Below, piece by piece: positions 6,022 through 6,351 of a stretch of 6,351 nucleotides of DNA. How positions within the stretch are numbered: position 1 is the stretch's first letter; every line of letters starts with the position of its first letter. The stretch comes from Opitutia bacterium (GTDB lineage Bacteria > Verrucomicrobiota > Verrucomicrobiia > Opitutales > Seribacteraceae), in NCBI GenBank assembly GCA_018695085.1, contig JABHOU010000352.1, forward strand, positions 1 to 6,351, read 5' to 3'. The position numbers and the translations under genes are program-made. The notes under the pieces were generated by a model. The model did no database searches. It saw only the letters and a list, made by a program, of their open reading frames with translations, and was not told where the DNA came from.

Positions 6022-6351
6022 TTATTCGTCACCGTCACCGAAACGAACTTCGGCGTTTTTACGGAAAGTGCGTTCGGCATCACGAATGGATTCGAGAACT
6101 TCTTCGGTTGTCTTTCCTGCGGCATCGCGAGCGGCGGAAATCCATGTGTCGCATTCGTTTTCATCCATGAAGCGAGCGGCTTCGAGGAGTTGGCTCTGGT
6201 CTTCCTTGGGAATGACGATGAACCCGTGTTTGTCAGCGTGGATCAGTTGTCCGGGCTTTACCGTAATTCCAAAAACATCCACCTCGCAATTCCAGCGAAC
6301 CGGACAGGAATAGGCGTGCCCGACGCACAATCTCCGAGCCAGTGCCTTGAA
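6022..6351 (-). CDS. RraA-like family protein, C-terminal half (start beyond window)
   Basis: This is the last 109 codons of a gene that enters from the right edge; the frame is open to base 6351. The fragment reads FKALARRLCVGHAYSCPV, then EVDVFGITVKPGQLIHADKHG and FIVIPKE. This is the terminal beta-strand and 'PG-D-HAD-G-IP' pattern of the RraA / 4-hydroxy-4-methyl-2-oxoglutarate aldolase superfamily, often misnamed dimethylmenaquinone methyltransferase. A helical tail rich in Glu and Arg ends in GDGDE. Members are usually 200-240 residues, so about half is missing, including the Gly...Arg-Asp motif that binds the metal and 2-oxoacid. Aldolase or oxaloacetate decarboxylase activity therefore cannot be judged. 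RNase E inhibition, the E. coli RraA role, is less likely for this branch. The family call is fairly firm and the reaction is unknown. An internal ATG could not be the start because conserved sequence continues upstream of it. It is probably co-transcribed with the riboflavin-kinase-like gene. Confidence 0.85.
   Translation of the reverse strand, partial: FKALARRLCVGHAYSCPVRWNCEVDVFGITVKPGQLIHADKHGFIVIPKEDQSQLLEAARFMDENECDTWISAARDAAGKTTEEVLESIRDAERTFRKNAEVRFGDGDE

Noticed and set aside
5942..6313. Plus-strand open frame of 123 codons opposite the RraA-like gene
   Set aside because: The minus-strand frame matches the RraA family; the plus-strand product is a Ser/Arg-rich shadow with no family features.

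Overview
The window carries five protein genes and almost no non-coding DNA. No RNA gene, insertion sequence, CRISPR array or other mobile element is visible. Base composition is moderate, and the starts lack clear Shine-Dalgarno motifs. The protein types (a full-length-style 2-oxoglutarate dehydrogenase E1, a fused class II aldolase/short-chain dehydrogenase, and an RraA-like protein) would suit a heterotrophic Gram-negative bacterium. The flavour suggests the Planctomycetes-Verrucomicrobia group, perhaps Opitutae. That placement is a guess from remembered homologues, not a measured result.

Layout: (1) Bases 1-2282, minus strand, hold the first 760 codons of 2-oxoglutarate dehydrogenase E1 (sucA/odhA), running off the left edge. 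(2) A divergent intergenic region of about 125 bp follows, with two overlapping perfect inverted repeats. (3) A plus-strand two-gene operon comes next: an MtnA-type aldose-1-phosphate isomerase (2408-3520), then, 3 bp later, a 658-residue fusion of a class II sugar-phosphate aldolase and an SDR dehydrogenase (3524-5500). (4) Converging on it with only 2 bp between the stop codons are two minus-strand genes. One is a 152-residue protein resembling archaeal CTP-dependent riboflavin kinase (5503-5961). The other is the C-terminal half of an RraA-like protein (6022-6351), whose start lies beyond the right edge.

The most interesting part is the isomerase/aldolase-dehydrogenase pair. An MtnA-type enzyme turns a 5-modified ribose-1-phosphate into the ribulose-1-phosphate. 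A class II aldolase can split that into dihydroxyacetone phosphate and a two-carbon aldehyde, and an SDR could then oxidise or reduce the aldehyde. This is the logic of the 'DHAP shunt' for salvage of 5'-deoxyadenosine or methylthioadenosine, here with the last two steps fused in one polypeptide. The kinase or phosphorylase that would feed it is not in the window. The true substrate is not shown by sequence; a deoxy-sugar such as rhamnulose-1-phosphate remains possible for the aldolase.

The second notable item is the riboflavin-kinase-like protein, because bacteria normally use the unrelated ATP-dependent RibF.
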